DNA of 9,780 nucleotides, from positions 1-9,780 of the forward strand of contig JAUVIJ010000056.1 in NCBI GenBank assembly GCA_030592835.1. Reading direction: 5' to 3'. Under the pieces are notes generated by a model that was given only the letters and a program-made list of their open reading frames with translations, was not told the origin of the DNA and searched no databases. This document shows positions 6,826 through 9,780 of this stretch, piece after piece (positions within the stretch are counted from its first letter, which is position 1; every line of letters starts with the position of its first letter). Both the position numbers and the translations under genes were made by a program. This DNA is from Candidatus Cloacimonadota bacterium. Lineage in GTDB: Bacteria; Cloacimonadota; Cloacimonadia; Cloacimonadales; TCS61.

Positions 6826-9780
6826 TTATTTTAACATAAGCATTTTCTTAACACACGCATAATCAGAAGATTTCAGTTTGTAGAAATAAACTCCGGAAGA
6901 AACAGGATTTTTCCGATCGTCTTTTCCTTCCCAGACAATTTCATGATATCCTGAAGAAAGTATATCCCGAACGAGTGTTTTTACTTTTTGTCCTTTGAGA
7001 TTATATATCTCCAGTGAAACTCTGCTTTCGTTCTGTAATCCAAATTTGATCGTCGTCGTAGGATTGAAGGGATTGGGATAATTTCCAATCAGACTGGTAA
7101 TTGCAGGGATTTCGAAATCATCTGAACCAACAGAAATAACCTGCAGTTCGATAGGAACCGTAACAATAGGTTGAGCAGGATCGTTAGATGAGATAAGTAC
7201 ACTACAGGAGTAGTTGCCTATTTCCAGATCACCCGTATCTACCAGCAGTTCTATATCTGCTGTCTGTCCTGAATTCAATATACCATCATATTCACCCAGG
7301 GTAAGCCAGATATCGACTTTATTGATCAGGATTGCAAGTTCATTAGCAACATAGAGCTCATTATATGCGACCTGAAGTCCTATGGTTCCATCTTCATTCT
7401 GAATACCAATGGTATTTGTATCAATATCACCATCAACAGACCTGTACTGGAAGAGGATGTTTCCATTAGGATAAATTACAACTTGAAAATCATAAGTGCC
7501 GTTGTAATCTCCGGGATAGTGGATCACATCATCGAACCAGACGACAAGATATTCAGTGGAACTGTAATAATAAACATCTCCCCCGCCACTTGATCCGTTC
7601 CAGGGATAGAGGTCATCCCAGAAAGGCATGATTGCAAGAACAGGTCCATCAGGATTCGGTAATTCTGTATTCCCCCATTCAAAGTTGTCCTCTCCAAATC
7701 CGATCCAGCCGTTAGGGTTAATCATGAATTCATCATATTCGGTTCCGTAAAAACTGAAGCTGAAATCCATAGGCATCAGTTCCGAACCCATATCATTATG
7801 ATTAAAGGTTATTAAAGTACCAACATCAGCAATATCGATCCAGTTATATTCGGGACCTCCGGGAGAATTACTGTCTTTCCAGATATAACCAAATTCATCG
7901 GGACCTCCGAGATCCCTGCCAAGATCGTCGGGATAATCTATGAAAAGTTCGTAGAAAAGATCGGCTTCACCGTCATTACTGACCTGAAGTGTCTGCAAAC
8001 CGCTGTCGCCCTGCTGTAATTCAAAATCGAAACTTTCCTGGTTCAAGACCACATGTGCCGGATCCAATCCGGCTACGACCGGCATTATAACATAATCCAG
8101 CCAGGCACAATCGGAACCACTTGAAACATAATCGTCTTTTTCGTATCTCCATTCCAAAACATGGTTTCCGGAAGGGATCATGATAGTTATTTCAGTCCAG
8201 GGAACTTCACCAGACCAGGCATCTTCCTCCATACCGTCGATATAAAAGCGTAAATAATCATAATTAGTTTCGGAAGATACTTTCAGGAAAAATTGCAGGG
8301 GGCTGTTGATCTGGACATCCATCTCGAGCAGCAATGAAGTCGATGAACCATTTACGATACTGCCGGATTTAGCACAATAATTTCCCTGATAAGCTTCTGT
8401 TGAAATTGTCCAGTTCGCATTACCGCCAAACTGCCAATCATACCCGGAAAAATCTCCAGATTCGAAATCTTCCACGATAAGACCGACTGTATGCAGGAAG
8501 GTATGTTCCATTCCGTAATCATCATAATCTTCACAGGAAACAATGTAATCCAGAAGAATAGGTGTTCCGACAGTCATATCCTCATCAGCAGTGATGGTGA
8601 ATACAGCGTCAGCATATCCTTCAGCCGGGATCACATCGAGATCGGTGATTATATCGGTTATAGTTATCATCTCGTTGGTACAATCCAGACTGACTGTTAC
8701 CAGAGGTGAATCAGCATGTCCAATATTGTAAGTCGAGATCAGAACATCAACTGTTTCCCCTGGATCGAGGATACCGTTATCATTTCCCGCACTATCATTT
8801 ATCACCAGATCATTAACGGTCAATAACGGTGCGCAGAGATAAATGCTGAAATAAGATATCCATGTTTCTCTTTCATCACCGGTGACTTCGAGAACGAAAT
8901 CCACACGGTGCTGATCGGGCACGATATCATCGACAGTAAAAGCAAAAGCATCTGCTATAGTAATTGTCCCTTCCGCTGGTATTGTCCCAATTATTTCCTG
9001 ATTATCAGTAATGGTAATATATTGGTCTTCAGCACTTAAACTGGCTTCCACATTATAAGCCGGCTGGTTACCGACATTGTAGAACACCATCTCCAGACCA
9101 ATATTTTCGCTGTAGTCGACCAACTCATTGCCATTACCCTGTTGATCGTTAATAAAATGAGATTCATAGATCACATAGGGTTGATCGGAAACTACCACGA
9201 TCGTTCCCAGATGTCTGAGTTTATTATGCCCAATTATAGAAACATCGATCTGTTCCGGACTGCTGATAGTATCAAAAGTTTCCAGGGTGATTATTCCTGT
9301 TTCATCGGTAACCGCTCTTCCGATCAGTTCATCGTTTTGTGTAAGAGCTATCCTGGCATAGGCAACATCGGTCTGGAACTGGATCTGGGAAGATCCGATC
9401 GGAACACTTGGCGGATAAACGGCATAGATCTCATCCGGTACAGCCGTCCAGATATCCATCGTGGGATCACCAAAGAGATTGGTCTGATAGGCACACCAAC
9501 GGAAATAGGCATCTGTTTGCATATAGGAAACGTTAACTTCTTTAGATCTACGATTCGTATCTCCAATGATCGTAACTTCCTGACCGAAGATAGCGTCGTA
9601 AAATTGACGATCATAATACTGGGAAGAACTGTTGGTTCCTCCCGGTTGATACCAGCCGTAACGAGAATTGGCGATACAGGCGACTTCACCGGTTTCCAGG
9701 GTGGTTATTTTTTCAGCGAAACTATCTTCTGTATAATATCCGCCAAAATACCAGTTGTCGAAAGCACCATTATAACAACC
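6826..9780 (-). CDS. Gingipain-like C25 cysteine peptidase with T9SS-type sorting domain (5' end outside window)
   Basis: 984 C-terminal residues are visible; the frame stays open to the right edge. Numbering starts at 9780. The fragment opens with GCYNGAFDN, the gingipain nucleophile motif (Cys2 aligns with RgpB Cys244 by eye), then DSFAEKI, TGEVACIANSRYGW and WCAYQTNLFGDPTMDIW, the end of the C25 fold (to about 111). Next come the gingipain-type Ig-like domain ending VSIIGHNK (112-197); two CARDB-like modules with GNGNELVDYSEN and GNDNGILDPGET (about 203-430); a MAM/jelly-roll-like module starting VEDFESGDFSGYDWQFGG (about 435-568); an Ig/BACON-like domain interrupted by an insert (about 575-880); and a FlgD-Ig-like sorting tail. 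The catalytic His, propeptide and signal peptide should lie to the right. It is probably a secreted, surface-attached endopeptidase; specificity cannot be read. It ends at a strong terminator, separate from the downstream operon. A larger annotation starting at Met 9522 would wrongly omit the catalytic cysteine. Confidence 0.92.
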   Translation of the reverse strand, partial: GCYNGAFDNWYFGGYYTEDSFAEKITTLETGEVACIANSRYGWYQPGGTNSSSQYYDRQFYDAIFGQEVTIIGDTNRRSKEVNVSYMQTDAYFRWCAYQTNLFGDPTMDIWTAVPDEIYAVYPPSVPIGSSQIQFQTDVAYARIALTQNDELIGRAVTDETGIITLETFDTISSPEQIDVSIIGHNKLRHLGTIVVVSDQPYVIYESHFINDQQGNGNELVDYSENIGLEMVFYNVGNQPAYNVEASLSAEDQYITITDNQEIIGTIPAEGTITIADAFAFTVDDIVPDQHRVDFVLEVTGDERETWISYFSIYLCAPLLTVNDLVINDSAGNDNGILDPGETVDVLISTYNIGHADSPLVTVSLDCTNEMITITDIITDLDVIPAEGYADAVFTITADEDMTVGTPILLDYIVSCEDYDDYGMEHTFLHTVGLIVEDFESGDFSGYDWQFGGNANWTISTEAYQGNYCAKSGSIVNGSSTSLLLEMDVQINSPLQFFLKVSSETNYDYLRFYIDGMEEDAWSGEVPWTEITIMIPSGNHVLEWRYEKDDYVSSGSDCAWLDYVIMPVVAGLDPAHVVLNQESFDFELQQGDSGLQTLQVSNDGEADLFYELFIDYPDDLGRDLGGPDEFGYIWKDSNSPGGPEYNWIDIADVGTLITFNHNDMGSELMPMDFSFSFYGTEYDEFMINPNGWIGFGEDNFEWGNTELPNPDGPVLAIMPFWDDLYPWNGSSGGGDVYYYSSTEYLVVWFDDVIHYPGDYNGTYDFQVVIYPNGNILFQYRSVDGDIDTNTIGIQNEDGTIGLQVAYNELYVANELAILINKVDIWLTLGEYDGILNSGQTADIELLVDTGDLEIGNYSCSVLISSNDPAQPIVTVPIELQVISVGSDDFEIPAITSLIGNYPNPFNPTTTIKFGLQNESRVSLEIYNLKGQKVKTLVRDILSSGYHEIVWEGKDDRKNPVSSGVYFYKLKSSDYACVKKMLMLK
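6829..7092 (-). other. C-terminal sorting domain (type IX secretion-like)
   Basis: The last 88 residues begin LIGNYPNPFNPTTTIKFGL, pass through VSLEIYNLKGQKVKTL and SSGYHEIVWEGKD, and end SSGVYFYKLK...KKMLMLK. This is the common FlgD-Ig-like sorting tail of FCB-group secreted proteins, which directs export through the type IX system and is often cleaved on anchoring. No secretion-system genes are in this window, so use of that route is inferred from the tail. Confidence 0.85.
7318..7920 (-). other. Beta-rich module inserted within an Ig-like domain of the peptidase
   Basis: About 200 residues from GRDLGGPDEFGYIWKDS to NELAILINK. They have the pattern GPEYNWIDI, FSFSFYGTEYDEFMINPNGWIGFG, IMPFWDDLYP, YDFQVVIYPNGNILFQY, TIGIQNEDGTIGLQVAY. 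This resembles the nidogen-like beta-sandwich seen in secreted proteins of this bacterial group. It splits an Ig/BACON-like domain: the N-terminal strands (FELQQGDSGLQTLQVSNDGEADLFYEL) precede it and the C-terminal strands (LNSGQTADIELLVDTG, SNDPAQPIVTVPIEL) follow it. Boundaries are approximate. Confidence 0.55.
9448..9780 (-). other. C25 catalytic domain, C-terminal part with nucleophile cysteine
   Basis: 111 residues upstream of and including the end of the peptidase fold. Key marks are GCYNGAFDN at the window edge (nucleophile Cys, codon 9775-9777), FAEKI, VACIANSR and LFGDPTM. The order and spacing match the corresponding part of gingipain R (CVNGDF, CFAEAL, VAIIAST, VFGDPSL, recalled from the family). 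The His of the catalytic dyad lies outside the window. Confidence 0.88.

Noticed and set aside
6826..9522. Met at 9522 as the peptidase start
   Set aside because: The same frame continues without a stop to 9780 and there encodes the catalytic cysteine motif and the rest of the conserved C25 fold, so the Met is internal.
9348..9689. 113-codon minus-strand open frame near the right edge
   Set aside because: It is an alternative frame of the C25 peptidase, whose own frame carries FGDPTM and the nucleophile cysteine motif through the same bases.

Overview
The window looks like bacterial chromosome, moderately AT-rich, with all supportable genes on the minus strand. The likely source is a Gram-negative-type bacterium of the FCB superphylum. 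The evidence is two lipoprotein signal peptides, an alpha-2-macroglobulin / PBP1C pair (a periplasmic, peptidoglycan-associated module), and a gingipain-like secreted peptidase ending in a type IX secretion-type C-terminal domain (NYPNPFNPTTTI ... SSGVYFYKLK ... KMLMLK). That tail and the clear Shine-Dalgarno sequences (GAGGAG, GAGG) would suit Candidatus Cloacimonadota or a relative better than typical Bacteroidota. This assignment is inference from protein style only.

Layout, in order of transcription (right to left). (1) 9780-6826: the 3' two-thirds or so of a C25 (gingipain-family) cysteine peptidase gene. It enters the window exactly at the catalytic-cysteine motif GCYNGAFDN. It continues through an Ig-like domain, two CARDB-like modules, a MAM/jelly-roll-like module, an Ig-like domain interrupted by a ~200-residue insert, and the sorting domain. 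It ends at a strong intrinsic terminator (about 6772-6799). (2) 6535-6825: a 291-bp AT-rich gap holding that terminator, a possible promoter with a perfect TTGACA, and a strong ribosome binding site. (3) 6534-5896: a 212-aa lipoprotein with an acidic linker and a helical, TPR-like body, not recognised as a named family. (4) 5885-333: an 1850-aa lipoprotein alpha-2-macroglobulin with an intact thioester motif (CIEQ). (5) 336-1: the first 112 residues of penicillin-binding protein 1C (pbpC), starting at TTG inside the alpha-2-macroglobulin stop codon (TTGA overlap) and running off the left edge just after the GT51 catalytic glutamate.

Genes 3-5 are tightly packed (10-bp gap, then 4-bp overlap) and read as one operon. 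In the usual model, the thioester macroglobulin traps proteases that breach the outer membrane and PBP1C repairs peptidoglycan. The small helical lipoprotein is the least understood member and may be a lineage-specific accessory. The C25 peptidase is a separate transcription unit upstream. No RNA genes, CRISPR arrays, insertion sequences or prophage parts were seen.
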